A stretch of 64,000 nucleotides of DNA from Pseudomonadota bacterium (GCA_023422775.1 JAFAGM010000028.1:1-64000), one strand, 5' to 3'; shown: positions 18,916 to 28,703, numbered from the stretch's first letter. The notes: generated from the sequence alone by a model not told the origin. Numbers and translations are program-made.

Positions 18916-19917
18916 ATGGCTGAAGCAAAATACGACGTTCTCGGGATCGGCAACGCGATATTCGACGTGCTGGTGCAGACCGACGAGGGCTTCCTGGTCC
19001 GCCACGGCATGACCAAGGGCGGCATGGCGCTGATCGACGAGGCGCGGGCGGCCGCGATCTACGGCGACATGGGCCCGGCGACCGAGATGAGCGGCGGCTC
19101 CGGCGCCAACACCATCGTTGGGCTGGCCGGCTTCGGCGCGCGGGCCGCCTTCATCGGCAAGGTCAAGAACGACCAGATCGGCGGCCTCTACAGCCACGAC
19201 ATCCGCGCCGCCGGCGTCGCCTTCGAGACGAAGACGGCCGAAGCCGGCCCCGCCACCGGCTGCTCCTACATCCTGGTGACGCCGGACGGCGAGCGCACCA
19301 TGAACACCTATCTCGGCGCCGCGCAGGATCTTTCGCCCGCCGACATCGACGACGCACAGATCGCGGCTTCCCACATCGTCTATCTCGAAGGCTATCTCTG
19401 GGACCCGAAGAACGCCAAGGAAGCCTTCGTCAAGGCCGCAACAATCGCGCACGGCGCCGGCCGCCAGGTGGCGCTGACGCTGTCGGATTCGTTCTGCGTC
19501 GATCGTTATCGCGACGAGTTTCTCGACCTGATGCGCAAGGGCACCGTCGATCTCGTCTTCGCCAACGAGGCCGAGCTGCATTCATTGTACCAGACTTCGG
19601 ATTTCGACGGCGCGCTGAAGCAGCTGCGCGCGGATACGAAGCTCGGCGTCGTCACCCGCAGCGAAAAAGGCTGCGTGGTCGTCGCGAAGGACGGCGTCAC
19701 ATCGGCGCCCGCGTTCCCGATCGAGAGGCTGGTCGACACCACAGGCGCCGGCGACCTCTTCGCCGCCGGCTTCCTGTTCGGCCTCGTCCGCAATGCAGGC
19801 CACGAGATGTGCGGCCGGCTCGGCGCGCTCGCCGCAGCCGAAGTGATCCAGCACATCGGCGCACGGCCGCAGGTGTCGCTGAAGGAACTGGCGGGGCAGA
19901 ACGGGCTGGTGGTGTAG
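18916..19917 (+). CDS. PfkB family carbohydrate/adenosine kinase
   Basis: The 333-residue ribokinase-fold protein has the first PfkB signature GGSGANTIVGLAGFG and the second DTTGAGDLFAAGFLFGL with the catalytic Asp. Alphaproteobacterial members of this subgroup are annotated as adenosine kinase, and the start (YDVLGIGNAIFDVLV) fits that group. The substrate is not proven. The ATG at 18916 has a weak upstream purine run. It is not operonic with the following restriction genes: a repeat and a hairpin lie between. Confidence 0.88.
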   Translation: MAEAKYDVLGIGNAIFDVLVQTDEGFLVRHGMTKGGMALIDEARAAAIYGDMGPATEMSGGSGANTIVGLAGFGARAAFIGKVKNDQIGGLYSHDIRAAGVAFETKTAEAGPATGCSYILVTPDGERTMNTYLGAAQDLSPADIDDAQIAASHIVYLEGYLWDPKNAKEAFVKAATIAHGAGRQVALTLSDSFCVDRYRDEFLDLMRKGTVDLVFANEAELHSLYQTSDFDGALKQLRADTKLGVVTRSEKGCVVVAKDGVTSAPAFPIERLVDTTGAGDLFAAGFLFGLVRNAGHEMCGRLGALAAAEVIQHIGARPQVSLKELAGQNGLVV

Positions 19918-19937
19918 GGCGCGCGCTCTCTCCGCCC

Positions 19938-19970
19938 GTCATGGCCGGGCTTGTCCCGGCCATCCACGTC
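19938..19970. repeat. Intergenic palindromic repeat, family A
   Basis: A single GTCATGGCCGGGCTTGTCCCGGCCATCCACGTC unit, one half of the family seen doubled at 35221, 58916 and 60432. Confidence 0.7.
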
Positions 19971-19980
19971 TTTTTCCACA

Positions 19981-20004
19981 GCCGTTGGACTAACGTCCGA
20001 CGGC
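19981..20004. other. Hairpin upstream of hsdM
   Basis: GCCGTTGGAC-TAAC-GTCCGACGGC pairs over 10 positions with one G-T wobble. It lies 67 bases before the hsdM start and has no T-tract. It may terminate kinase transcription or mark the edge of the restriction island. Confidence 0.45.
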
Positions 20005-20070
20005 TAGGCCGCTTCGTTTTCCACCCGGCATTTGCTAAGCAACCTGCGAGACGTTTCTCGCGGGGGCAAC

Positions 20071-21612
20071 ATGCTTACTGGTGAACTTCGTTCCAAAATC
20101 GACAACGTATGGAACGCCTTCTGGGCGGGCGGCATCGCCAACCCGTTGGAGGTGATCGAACAGATCACCTACCTCCTGTTCATGCGCGGTCTGGACGATG
20201 CCCACACGCTCGAGGAGAACAAGGCCAATCGCCTCGGCAAGCCGATGGAACGGCGCATTTTCCCCTCGGGCAAGGACAAGATCGGCAAGGGCGGCGGCGT
20301 CGCCTATGAGGACATGCGCTGGTCGCGGCTGAAGAACCGCGATCCCGCGACGATGTTCGAGATCGTCTCCGAGCACGTCTTTCCGTTCCTCCGCTCCATG
20401 GCCGAAGAGAACACCGCGCATGCCACCCACATGAAGGGCGCGCGCTTCACCATCCCGACGCCGGCGCTGCTCGCCAAGGTGGTCGATCTCCTCGCCGAAA
20501 TCCCGATGGAAGATCGCGACACCAAGGGCGACCTCTACGAATACATGCTGTCGAAGATCGCGACCGCCGGCCAGAACGGCCAGTTCCGCACGCCGCGCCA
20601 CATCATCGCGCTGATGGTCGAGATGATGGCACCGGGGCCGAAGGACGTCATCGTCGATCCCGCCTGCGGCACCTGCGGCTTCCTGGTCGCGGCCGGCGAG
20701 TATCTGCGCGAAAACCATCCGAAACTGTTCCACGACAAGGCGAGCCGCGACCATTTCAACGAGGAGATGTTCCACGGCTTCGATTTTGACGGCACGATGC
20801 TGCGCATCGGCTCGATGAACATGACGCTGCACGGCGTCGATGACCCTGATATTCGCTACAAGGATTCGCTGTCCCAGGAGCATGCGGGAGACGAGGATCG
20901 CTACTCCCTCGTGCTGGCCAATCCGCCATTCGCGGGATCGCTCGATTATGAGACTACGGCGAAGGATCTGCTTGCGATCGTCAAGACCAAGAAGACCGAG
21001 CTTCTGTTCATGGCGCTGTTTCTGAAGCTGCTGAAGCCAGGCGGGCGCGCGGCGGTGATCGTCCCAGACGGTGTGCTGTTCGGCTCCTCGACTGCGCACA
21101 AATCAATTCGTAGGATGCTGGTCGAAGACCATAAGCTGGATGGCATCGTGAAGCTGCCCTCCGGCGTGTTCCGGCCTTATGCAGGCGTCTCCACCGCAAT
21201 TGTGCTGTTCACTAAGACCAATTCTGGTGGCACCGACAACGTTTGGTTCTATGATTGCCAAGCCGACGGATTTTCGCTCGACGACAAGCGCACGGCGCTA
21301 CTATCAAGCGAAAAAATCGGGCCGAGGGCTAAGCTCGCAGAAGGTGAACACGACAAGAACAACCTACCCGACATCGTCGTACGATGGACTGGTCGCAATG
21401 GTTCTGAACGAAAGCGCTCGCGTACCGCGCAAAGTTTCTGCGTATCCAAAGCGGAGATCGCAGCGACGGGATACGACCTTTCTCTCAACCGTTACAAGGA
21501 GGTCGTGCATCGGGTGACGGCGCACCGACAGCCGAAAGACATCCTTGCCGAGTTAAAAGCGCTGGAGAGCGATATCTCGAACGGGTTGGCGGAGCTGGAG
21601 CGCATGTTGTGA
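20071..21612 (+). CDS. hsdM: Type I restriction-modification methyltransferase subunit
   Basis: HsdM transfers methyl groups from SAM to N6 of adenine within the bipartite site chosen by HsdS. The 513-residue protein has an N-terminal helical HsdM_N domain and a Rossmann methyltransferase core. SAM motif I is Asp196-PACGTCGF and catalytic motif IV is Asn284-PPF. The ATG at 20071 follows GGGGG at about 4-5 bases; an open upstream extension is ignored. Its stop overlaps the hsdS GTG start by four bases. It opens the hsdM-hsdS-brnT-brnA-hsdR operon. Confidence 0.96.
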   Translation: MLTGELRSKIDNVWNAFWAGGIANPLEVIEQITYLLFMRGLDDAHTLEENKANRLGKPMERRIFPSGKDKIGKGGGVAYEDMRWSRLKNRDPATMFEIVSEHVFPFLRSMAEENTAHATHMKGARFTIPTPALLAKVVDLLAEIPMEDRDTKGDLYEYMLSKIATAGQNGQFRTPRHIIALMVEMMAPGPKDVIVDPACGTCGFLVAAGEYLRENHPKLFHDKASRDHFNEEMFHGFDFDGTMLRIGSMNMTLHGVDDPDIRYKDSLSQEHAGDEDRYSLVLANPPFAGSLDYETTAKDLLAIVKTKKTELLFMALFLKLLKPGGRAAVIVPDGVLFGSSTAHKSIRRMLVEDHKLDGIVKLPSGVFRPYAGVSTAIVLFTKTNSGGTDNVWFYDCQADGFSLDDKRTALLSSEKIGPRAKLAEGEHDKNNLPDIVVRWTGRNGSERKRSRTAQSFCVSKAEIAATGYDLSLNRYKEVVHRVTAHRQPKDILAELKALESDISNGLAELERML

Positions 21613-22793
21613 GGTCGCGCACCGTTTCGCTTGGAGACATCGTCGAGATTAGAGGAGGAGGTACTCCGTCGAAGGCAAATGCCGCTTTCTGGAATGGTGA
21701 CATTCCTTGGGTGTCACCTAAGGATATGAAGTATTGGGAGATCAAGGACGCAGAAGATAAGATTACACGTGAAGCGATTAAGGGAAGCGCGAGCAGTCTT
21801 GTGCCTGAAAATGCAACCTTGATTGTGAATCGCTCTGGCATCTTAAAGCATACCTTGCCGGTAGCGATTGCGCGGCGAGCTGTGGCAATTAATCAAGACT
21901 TGAAGGCTTTAATTCCAGGGCCACGCGCCCATCCCGAATACATTGCTCATATGGTAAAGGCTGCTGAGCCCATCGTGCTGAGCTGGGTGCGAGCAACGAC
22001 AGCAGACAATTTCCCGATAGACAATCTTCGGTCATTGGAGATTCCATTTCCACCCCTTGCGGAACAGCGGCGGATCGCCGCGATCCTAGACAGGGCTGAC
22101 GCGCTGCGACGCAAGCGTAAGCGCTTCCTCGATCTGCTCGGTAGCCTCTCCCAGTCGATTTTTCGGGAAATGTTTGGGGAAATGAAAGAAGACGTAGCGG
22201 GGCATTCGACAGTCCCATTTGGGGGACTTGTCGACTCGCAAAGAATAGGCCTTGTCCGCTCTGCTAGCGAATTGCGAGAAGGTGCTCCAACGCCGTACCT
22301 TCGGATGAATGCCATTACGCTCGATGGGCAGCTGGACCTCAGCGGGGTCAAATATACTGATGTATCTGCAGCGGAATTGCGCGAATATGAACTGAGAGAC
22401 GGAGATTTTCTCTTCAACACCCGCAATTCCAAAGAGCTGGTTGGCAAGAGCACCGTTTTCCGTGGTCCGCGAGGATACGTCTATAACAACAATATTCTTC
22501 GAGTACGTTTCGGCACCAAATTGCTTCCAGAATACGCGGTCGCCTTCTTCCAGACGCCATTCGCAAGGAGCGAACTCGAAGCAAGGAAATCTGGCACGAC
22601 AAGCGTCTATGCAATCTATCAGAAAAGTCTTGAGGCCGTCCCGGTGGTCGTTCCAGCTCTGGAAAAGCAAGCTTGTTTTGTGGACAGGCTTGCTAGGATA
22701 AAAGCCGTCGAACTACCAACTGAGAATCAAGAGGGTGGTTTAGATTCGCTATTCGCCTCCCTCCAACACCGCGCTTTCTCCGGACAACTCTGA
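21609..22793 (+). CDS. hsdS: Type I restriction-modification specificity subunit
   Basis: HsdS selects the DNA target through two target-recognition domains. The 394-residue protein shows TRD1 (about 1-150, starting VSLGDIVEIRGGGTP) and TRD2 (about 205-350). A conserved spacer helix separates them (PPLAEQRRIAAILDRADALRRKR) and a second equivalent lies at the end. The start is GTG at 21609, overlapping hsdM. The coding sequence is visibly more A+T-rich than hsdM and hsdR, particularly in the TRDs, which fits domain exchange by recombination. Target sequence cannot be read off. It is followed after two bases by brnT. Confidence 0.95.
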   Translation: MRSRTVSLGDIVEIRGGGTPSKANAAFWNGDIPWVSPKDMKYWEIKDAEDKITREAIKGSASSLVPENATLIVNRSGILKHTLPVAIARRAVAINQDLKALIPGPRAHPEYIAHMVKAAEPIVLSWVRATTADNFPIDNLRSLEIPFPPLAEQRRIAAILDRADALRRKRKRFLDLLGSLSQSIFREMFGEMKEDVAGHSTVPFGGLVDSQRIGLVRSASELREGAPTPYLRMNAITLDGQLDLSGVKYTDVSAAELREYELRDGDFLFNTRNSKELVGKSTVFRGPRGYVYNNNILRVRFGTKLLPEYAVAFFQTPFARSELEARKSGTTSVYAIYQKSLEAVPVVVPALEKQACFVDRLARIKAVELPTENQEGGLDSLFASLQHRAFSGQL

Positions 22794-22795
22794 CC

Positions 22796-23089
22796 ATGCG
22801 CTTCGAGTTCGACTGGGACCCGGCAAAGGCGGAGAGCAATCGGCGCAAGCACGGCGTGGCCTTTGAGGACGCCATGGGCGTCTTTGCCGACCCTTTGGCC
22901 CTGTCGCGGCTTGACGATGAGTCTGGCCAAGGGGAGGAGCGATGGGTTACCATAGGTCGAATTCCCGCCAGCAATTTACTGCTGGTCGTGCATACCTATA
23001 TTGAGCTGTCGGAGGAGCGGGCGGCCATCCGGATTATTTCGGCGCGCAGGCCGACGCGCCGCGAGACCCGCCAATATGAGGAAGGGTGA
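22796..23089 (+). CDS. brnT: BrnT family toxin
   Basis: This 97-residue RelE-fold ribonuclease toxin belongs to the type II BrnT/BrnA system. The family start is clear: FEFDWDPAKAESNRRKHGVAFEDAMGVFADP (residues 3-33), with the C-terminal IRIISARRPTRRETRQYE also typical. It cleaves RNA to halt translation when free of BrnA (family knowledge). The ATG at 22796 comes two bases after the hsdS stop, and brnA follows four bases after its own stop, so the pair is co-transcribed with the restriction genes. Toxin-before-antitoxin order is usual for this family. Confidence 0.93.
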   Translation: MRFEFDWDPAKAESNRRKHGVAFEDAMGVFADPLALSRLDDESGQGEERWVTIGRIPASNLLLVVHTYIELSEERAAIRIISARRPTRRETRQYEEG

Positions 23090-23093
23090 CCTG

Positions 23094-23294
23094 ATGAAGG
23101 ACGAATATGACTTCTCGACCGCCGAGCGCGGCAAGTTCTTTCGGGAGGGGGCGCGGCTGGTGCCGCCGGTCCACCTGGAGCCGGAGGTGCTGGATTATCT
23201 CTCCGAGCGGGCCTCGGCGCGTGGAATCTCGCTGAGCTCGCTGGTCAACACGCTGCTCAAGAAGGACATCGAGCTGATCGACGCGGGCAAATAG
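23094..23294 (+). CDS. brnA: BrnA family antitoxin
   Basis: The 66-residue protein has a C-terminal ribbon-helix-helix DNA-binding segment (VHLEPEVLDYLSERAS then ISLSSLVNTLLKKDIELI). It should bind BrnT and, with it, repress its own promoter. The ATG at 23094 has GAAGG about 8 bases upstream; an ATG at 23076 would add six residues. hsdR begins 7 bases after its stop. I see no separate promoter for brnTA in the hsdS end, so any BrnA autoregulation would also touch hsdR (inference). Confidence 0.9.
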   Translation: MKDEYDFSTAERGKFFREGARLVPPVHLEPEVLDYLSERASARGISLSSLVNTLLKKDIELIDAGK

Positions 23295-23301
23295 CCGGCC
23301 G

Positions 23302-26300
23302 ATGTCCAATTTCGCCTTCCTCGCCGCCGAATTTCCTGCTGTGCACGAGGCGGCGGTGGAAGCAGAGTGTCAGGCGGCGGTGTCGCCGACGGCCGCAGCG
23401 TTCTTCGCCGGCAAGGCGGTCGAGGTCGGGGTCAAGTGGGCGTTCCGCAACGATCCCGGATTGAAGCTTCCCTATCAAGACAATATCGCGGCGCTGCTGC
23501 ACGAGCCGAGCTTTCGCCGCGCGGCGGGCGAAGCCGTATTTGCCAAGGCGAAATACATCAATTCGCTGCGCAACCGCGCGGTACACGAAGAGCGCACCAT
23601 CAAGCCGGGCGACGCCACCGGCGCGGTAAAGGAGCTGTTTCACGTCTGCTTCTGGCTGGCCCGCACCTATGCGCGAAAGGGCAAGCCGGCCGATGGGCTC
23701 GCCTTCGACGCATCACAGCTTTCCCGCCGCGATGAAGCGCTGAAGAAGGCCTTCGCCTACGTGAAGGCGCAGCAGGCTGAACTCGATGCCAGAGACGGCG
23801 AGCTGACAAAACTGCTCGCCGACAAGCAAAACCTCGACGAAGAACTGAAGCAGCTGCGCGCGGAAGTCGCGGCGACCCGCAAGGCCGCCGAAGCCCAGCC
23901 GGACCGGCACGACTATAACGAGGCCGAAACTCGCGACCGCTACATCGACCTGCTGCTGCGCGAAGCCGGCTGGCCGCTCGACAAGCCCGAAGACCTCGAG
24001 TTCCGCGTCGAAGGGATGCCGAACAACGAAGGCGTCGGCTCCATCGACTACGTGCTGTGGGGCGCCGACGGCAAGCCGCTGGGGCTGGTGGAAGCCAAGC
24101 GCACCCGCAAGGATGCGCGCGTAGGCCAACAGCAGGCCAAGCTTTATGCCGACCGGCTCGAAGCCCGCTACGGCCAGCGGCCCGTGATCTTCTACTCGAA
24201 TGGTTACGAGCACTGGATTTGGGACGACACACGCTACCCGCCGCGTCAGATCGGCGGCTTCTACAAGCGCGACGAACTGGAGTTGCTGGTCCAGCGCCGC
24301 ACCGCGCGCAAGAAGCTCGGCTCGGAAGCCCTCAACCGCAAGATCATCGAGCGCCCTTATCAGCAACGCGCCATCCGCGCGATCGCCAAGCATTTCGAGG
24401 TCGACGGTGAGCGCAAGGCGCTGCTGGTGATGGCGACCGGCTCCGGCAAGACGCGTACCGTGATCGCGCTGGTCGATCTCCTGATGCGGGCCGGCTGGGT
24501 CAAGCGGGTCCTGTTTCTGGCCGACCGCATCGCGCTGGTGAACCAGGCGGCGGGCGCCTTCAAGGCGCATCTGCCGGATTCCGCGCCAGTTAATCTCGTC
24601 ACCGAGCGCGCCAGCGAGGGCCGCGTCTTCCTGTCGACCTATCCGACAATGATGAACCTGATCGACGGCCGGCAGCAGGGGCAGGCCAAATTCGGCGCCG
24701 GCCATTTCGACCTCATCATCATCGATGAGGCGCACCGTTCGGTCTACCAGCGCTTCAAGGTGATCTTCGAATATTTCGATTCCTTCCTCGTCGGCCTGAC
24801 CGCGACACCCAAGGACGAAATCGACAAGAACACCTACTCGCTGTTCGATCTTGAAGATGGCGTTCCGACCGACGCCTACTCGCTCGATGAAGCGGTCGCC
24901 GATGGCTATCTCGTCCCCGCGCGGCCGATTTCCGTGCCGCTCAAGATCGTGCGTTCAGGGCTGCGTTACGACGAGCTGTCCGAGGAAGAAAAAGACCATT
25001 GGGACATGCTGGAATGGGGCGAGGACGAAGTCCCCGACAGCGTGGAGGCCGCGGAGATCAACAAGCGCCTCTTCAATGAGGATACGGTCGATCTGGTCCT
25101 GGAGCATTTGATGCAGAACGGGATCAAGGTCGAGGGCGGCGACCGGATCGGCAAAACCATCATCTTCGCCAAGAACCAGAGCCACGCGAAGTTTATCGAG
25201 CAGCGGTTCAATGCAGCCTACCCCGCGCTTGCCGGGCATTTCGCCCGCGTCATCACCTACGAAACCGGACCTTATGCCCAGACTCTGATCGACGATTTTT
25301 CGAAGAAGAACTCGGTGCCGCATATTGCGATCTCCGTCGATATGCTCGACACCGGAATCGACGTGCCTGAGGTCGTCAATCTCGTTTTCTTTAAGCAAGT
25401 GCGCTCGAAGACGAAGTTCTGGCAGATGATGGGCCGGGGCACGCGGCTTTGCCCTGATCTGTTTGGTCCCGGCCAGGACAAGGAATTCTTTCGTGTCTTC
25501 GACTATTGCCAGAACCTCGAATTCTTTGGCGCCAATCCGGCACTCAAGGAGGCGAGCGCGGCAAAATCGTTGTCGGAGCGGTTGTTCGCAGCGCGGCTTG
25601 ATCTCGTGCGCGCGCTTGATGAGAAGCAGGAAAAGGCCGGCGGATTTGCTGAAGCCGGCGGCGCCCCATATCAAGCGTCGGCGGACGAGCCGCCAAGCGA
25701 AGGGGCAATTCGGTCGGACGCGCTGCAAACACTGCAGGATACGGTCGGTGGACTGAACCTCGACAATTTCATCGTGCGTCGGCATCGCCGCGCGGTGGAG
25801 AAGTACAAAAGGTCGGAATCGTGGATGCTGCTTAACGACGAGATTCGCAAGGAACTCGTCGATGAGATCGCACCGCTGCCGTCGGCCAAGAGCCTGGGTA
25901 TCGAGGAAGCCAAACGGTTCGACCTCCTGATGTTCTCGCTGGAACTGGCATTGCTAAAGGGATCGAAGCGGTTTGATACCCTCAAGAAGCAGCTTCTTGA
26001 AATCGCATCAGCGCTGGAAGACCAGACTGGTATTCCGGCGATCGCGCATCAGGCGGTGCTGATCGAAGAAATTCAGACCCAGCAATGGTGGGAAGGCGTC
26101 ACTGTTCCGCTGCTCGAACTGGTACGACTGCGATTGCGGGACCTTGTGCAGCATATCGACAAATCAAAGAAGGCGATCGTCTACTCCAATTTCGCTGACG
26201 AAATCGGAGAGGGCGTCGAACGCGAACTGCCGCAATTTGGCGAGGCCGACTTTGCGCGATTCAAGCTGAAGGCAAGGCATTTCCTGAAGGCGCACGAGGA

Positions 26301-26718
26301 CCACATTGTCCTCCACAAACTGCGGCAAGGTAAGCCACTGACGCCGACGGACCTGAGCGAACTCGAAAAGATGCTGCTGGACGCTGGTATTGGCGAAGCC
26401 GGAGATATCGAACGCGCACGCGAGACAAGCCACGGCTTCGGTCGTTTCGTCCGGTCGATCGTCGGCCTGGATCGTGCCGCGGTGAGCGAAGCCTTCAGCG
26501 AATTTCTATCCGGCGGATCTGCGACGGTACAGCAAATCGAATTCATCAATATGGTGATCGAGCATCTGACCGATCAGGGTGCGATGGATCCTGCCTTGCT
26601 CTACGAGCCGCCGTTTACGGACCTTGCGCCAACCGGGCCGGAAAGACTGTTTGATGACGAAAAGGTCGCGAGGCTGATCACGAGAATCCGCGCGATCAAC
26701 GACAGCGCTGTGGCTTGA
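23302..26718 (+). CDS. hsdR: Type I restriction-modification endonuclease/translocase subunit
   Basis: HsdR drives ATP-dependent DNA translocation and cleavage of unmodified DNA. The 1138-residue protein starts with a DUF4145-like region (about 10-130) and a coiled-coil stretch (about 150-200). The HSDR_N nuclease domain follows with the PD-(D/E)xK pattern, Asp near 248 in IDYVLWG and GLVEAKR near 263. A superfamily 2 motor comes next, with Walker A in MATGSGKT (378-384) and DEAH at 475-478. The C-terminal half has an EcoEI-type domain. Size and architecture are complete, so the system looks active. Confidence 0.95.
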   Translation: MSNFAFLAAEFPAVHEAAVEAECQAAVSPTAAAFFAGKAVEVGVKWAFRNDPGLKLPYQDNIAALLHEPSFRRAAGEAVFAKAKYINSLRNRAVHEERTIKPGDATGAVKELFHVCFWLARTYARKGKPADGLAFDASQLSRRDEALKKAFAYVKAQQAELDARDGELTKLLADKQNLDEELKQLRAEVAATRKAAEAQPDRHDYNEAETRDRYIDLLLREAGWPLDKPEDLEFRVEGMPNNEGVGSIDYVLWGADGKPLGLVEAKRTRKDARVGQQQAKLYADRLEARYGQRPVIFYSNGYEHWIWDDTRYPPRQIGGFYKRDELELLVQRRTARKKLGSEALNRKIIERPYQQRAIRAIAKHFEVDGERKALLVMATGSGKTRTVIALVDLLMRAGWVKRVLFLADRIALVNQAAGAFKAHLPDSAPVNLVTERASEGRVFLSTYPTMMNLIDGRQQGQAKFGAGHFDLIIIDEAHRSVYQRFKVIFEYFDSFLVGLTATPKDEIDKNTYSLFDLEDGVPTDAYSLDEAVADGYLVPARPISVPLKIVRSGLRYDELSEEEKDHWDMLEWGEDEVPDSVEAAEINKRLFNEDTVDLVLEHLMQNGIKVEGGDRIGKTIIFAKNQSHAKFIEQRFNAAYPALAGHFARVITYETGPYAQTLIDDFSKKNSVPHIAISVDMLDTGIDVPEVVNLVFFKQVRSKTKFWQMMGRGTRLCPDLFGPGQDKEFFRVFDYCQNLEFFGANPALKEASAAKSLSERLFAARLDLVRALDEKQEKAGGFAEAGGAPYQASADEPPSEGAIRSDALQTLQDTVGGLNLDNFIVRRHRRAVEKYKRSESWMLLNDEIRKELVDEIAPLPSAKSLGIEEAKRFDLLMFSLELALLKGSKRFDTLKKQLLEIASALEDQTGIPAIAHQAVLIEEIQTQQWWEGVTVPLLELVRLRLRDLVQHIDKSKKAIVYSNFADEIGEGVERELPQFGEADFARFKLKARHFLKAHEDHIVLHKLRQGKPLTPTDLSELEKMLLDAGIGEAGDIERARETSHGFGRFVRSIVGLDRAAVSEAFSEFLSGGSATVQQIEFINMVIEHLTDQGAMDPALLYEPPFTDLAPTGPERLFDDEKVARLITRIRAINDSAVA

Positions 26719-26861
26719 GCGAGGATCGCCGATAAATCCTCAGCACTGATTTGCCCGACAACGCAAATCAAATCTCGCTTCCCATCACAAATAGTTCCTA
26801 CTGTGCATGGGGTTGTTTTCGATATTTTTATCTGAGGGCGCGCCGCCGCTTCTCTTACCGC

Positions 26862-28577
26862 TCACGCCGTCTTCGCCGCCTTCAGTCCCAGCTTCGCTTC
26901 CACCGTCTCCCGCATCAGGAACTTCTGGATCTTCCCCGTCACCGTCATCGGAAATTCGTCCACGAACTCGACATATCGCGGAATTTTGTTGTGGGCGATC
27001 TGGCCCTGGCAGAAGGCGCGGACGTCCTCGGCGGTGAGGGTTTCGCCGGGGCGGGTGCGGATCCAGGCGCAGAGTTCTTCGCCGTAGCGGTCGTCGGCGA
27101 CGCCGAAGATCTGCACGTCCTGGATCTTGGGGTGGCGATAGAGGAATTCCTCGATCTCTCTGGGGTAGAGGTTCTCGCCGCCGCGGATCACCATGTCCTT
27201 GATGCGGCCGACGATGTTGCAATAGCCTTCCGTGTCGATGATGGCGATGTCGCCGGTGTGCATCCAGCCCTGCGCGTCGAGCACGTCAGCGGTCTTCTCG
27301 GCCTCGTCCCAATAGCCCAGCATGACGCTGTAGCCGCGGGTGCAGAGTTCGCCGCGCTGGCCGCGCGGCACCACGCGGCCCTCGAGATCGACGACCTTGA
27401 CCTCGACATGCGGATGGATGCGCCCGACGGTGGAGACGCGCCGTTCCAGCGGATCGTCCGTGGCGCTCTGGAAGCTCACCGGCGAGGTTTCGGTCATGCC
27501 GTAGGCGATGGTCACCTCGCCCATGTTCATCTCGTTGTTGACGCGCTTCATCACCTCGACCGGGCAGGGCGCGCCGGCCATGATGCCGGTGCGCAGCGAT
27601 TTCAGGTCGAAGCGCGCAAACTCGGGATGATCGAGTTCGGCGATGAACATGGTCGGCACGCCGTAGAGCGCGGTGCATTTCTCGCGCTCGATGGTCTGCA
27701 GCGTCGCCAGCGGATCGAAGCCCTCGCCGGGATAAACCATGGTGGCGCCGAGCGTGACGGAAGCGAGGTTGCCCATCACCATGCCGAAACAATGATAGAG
27801 CGGCACGGGGATGCAGATGCGGTCCTGCTCGGTCAGCCGCATCGCGCGGCCGACGAAATAGCCGTTGTTGAGGATGTTGTGATGCGTCAGCGTCACGCCC
27901 TTCGGCGAGCCTGTCGTGCCGCTGGTGAACTGTATGTTCACCGCATCGTCGAACTGCAGAAGCTTGCCAAGCTCGGCAAGCTGCTCGCGGTGCCGCGCGC
28001 TCGCCATCTGCGACACATCCTCGAAGGCGATCGTGCCGGGCGATTTCGGTCCGCCGATCTGGATCACGGCGCGAAGCTGCGGCAGCCGCGCCGACTGCAA
28101 CCCGCCGGCTTTCGATGCCGCAAGCTCCGGCAGCAGCGTGTTCAGCATCTCCATGTAGTTGGACGTCTTGAACGCGGTCGCGGTGACGATCGCAGCGCAG
28201 CCGACTTTCGCCAGCGCGAATTCGAGTTCGCTCAGGCGGTAGGCGGGATTGATGGTGACGAGGATGAGCCCCGCCCTGGCGGCGGCGAACTGCGTCAGCG
28301 TCCATTCGGGGCGGTTCAGCGACCACACCCCGATCCGCGCGCCGCGTTCGAGCCCGAGCGCGAGAAACCCTGCTGCCAGCGCATCGACGCGCGCGGCAAA
28401 TTCCTTCCACGTCCAGCGCACGTCATGGCTCGGCGAAACCAGCGCCTCGCGATCGGCCCATTGTTGCGCGGCCCGATCGAGACAGCGCCCGATGGTGACT
28501 CCCAGCAGCGGTGCATCGGAAATGCCGCAGACATAGCTGTCGATGGTGGTGTCGGTCAAGACGAGTTCTCCAGGCAT
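26862..28577 (-). CDS. Acyl-CoA synthetase (AMP-binding, FadD-like)
   Basis: This 571-residue member of the ANL superfamily activates a carboxylic acid to acyl-CoA through an acyl-adenylate. The P-loop is [20 protein letters not shown], the adenine motif YGMTETSPV, and the hinge/ribose motif [12 protein letters not shown] followed by [21 protein letters not shown]. The catalytic lysine is in TGKIQK near the end. Medium/long-chain acyl-CoA ligases of the YngI/FadD group are the closest match by eye; the substrate is uncertain. It is not coupled to the serine hydrolase gene upstream: a palindromic repeat separates them. Confidence 0.92.
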   Translation of the reverse strand: MPGELVLTDTTIDSYVCGISDAPLLGVTIGRCLDRAAQQWADREALVSPSHDVRWTWKEFAARVDALAAGFLALGLERGARIGVWSLNRPEWTLTQFAAARAGLILVTINPAYRLSELEFALAKVGCAAIVTATAFKTSNYMEMLNTLLPELAASKAGGLQSARLPQLRAVIQIGGPKSPGTIAFEDVSQMASARHREQLAELGKLLQFDDAVNIQFTSGTTGSPKGVTLTHHNILNNGYFVGRAMRLTEQDRICIPVPLYHCFGMVMGNLASVTLGATMVYPGEGFDPLATLQTIEREKCTALYGVPTMFIAELDHPEFARFDLKSLRTGIMAGAPCPVEVMKRVNNEMNMGEVTIAYGMTETSPVSFQSATDDPLERRVSTVGRIHPHVEVKVVDLEGRVVPRGQRGELCTRGYSVMLGYWDEAEKTADVLDAQGWMHTGDIAIIDTEGYCNIVGRIKDMVIRGGENLYPREIEEFLYRHPKIQDVQIFGVADDRYGEELCAWIRTRPGETLTAEDVRAFCQGQIAHNKIPRYVEFVDEFPMTVTGKIQKFLMRETVEAKLGLKAAKTA

Positions 28578-28618
28578 CGTGAACGAGCGCTTCCGGTTCG
28601 CTGCGCCATTTCAGCGTC

Positions 28619-28703
28619 GTCATTGCGAGGAGCGCAAGCGACGAAGCAATCCATTCCTTCTTTTCGTGGCGCGATGGATTGCTTCGCTTCGCTCGCAATG
28701 ACG
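28619..28703. repeat. Intergenic palindromic repeat, family B (GTCATTGCGAG...GAAGCAATCCA)
   Basis: CGTCATTGCGAGGAGCGCAAGCGACGAAGCAATCCA is followed by TGGATTGCTTCGCTTCGCTCGCAATGACG, its inverse. A second copy lies at 33196-33273. It separates the acyl-CoA synthetase and serine hydrolase genes. Confidence 0.8.

Noticed and set aside
20071..26718. A CRISPR-, BREX- or DISARM-type system around the hsd genes
   Set aside because: Only standard type I subunits and BrnTA are present; no PglX/PglZ, helicase-DUF or Cas proteins nearby.
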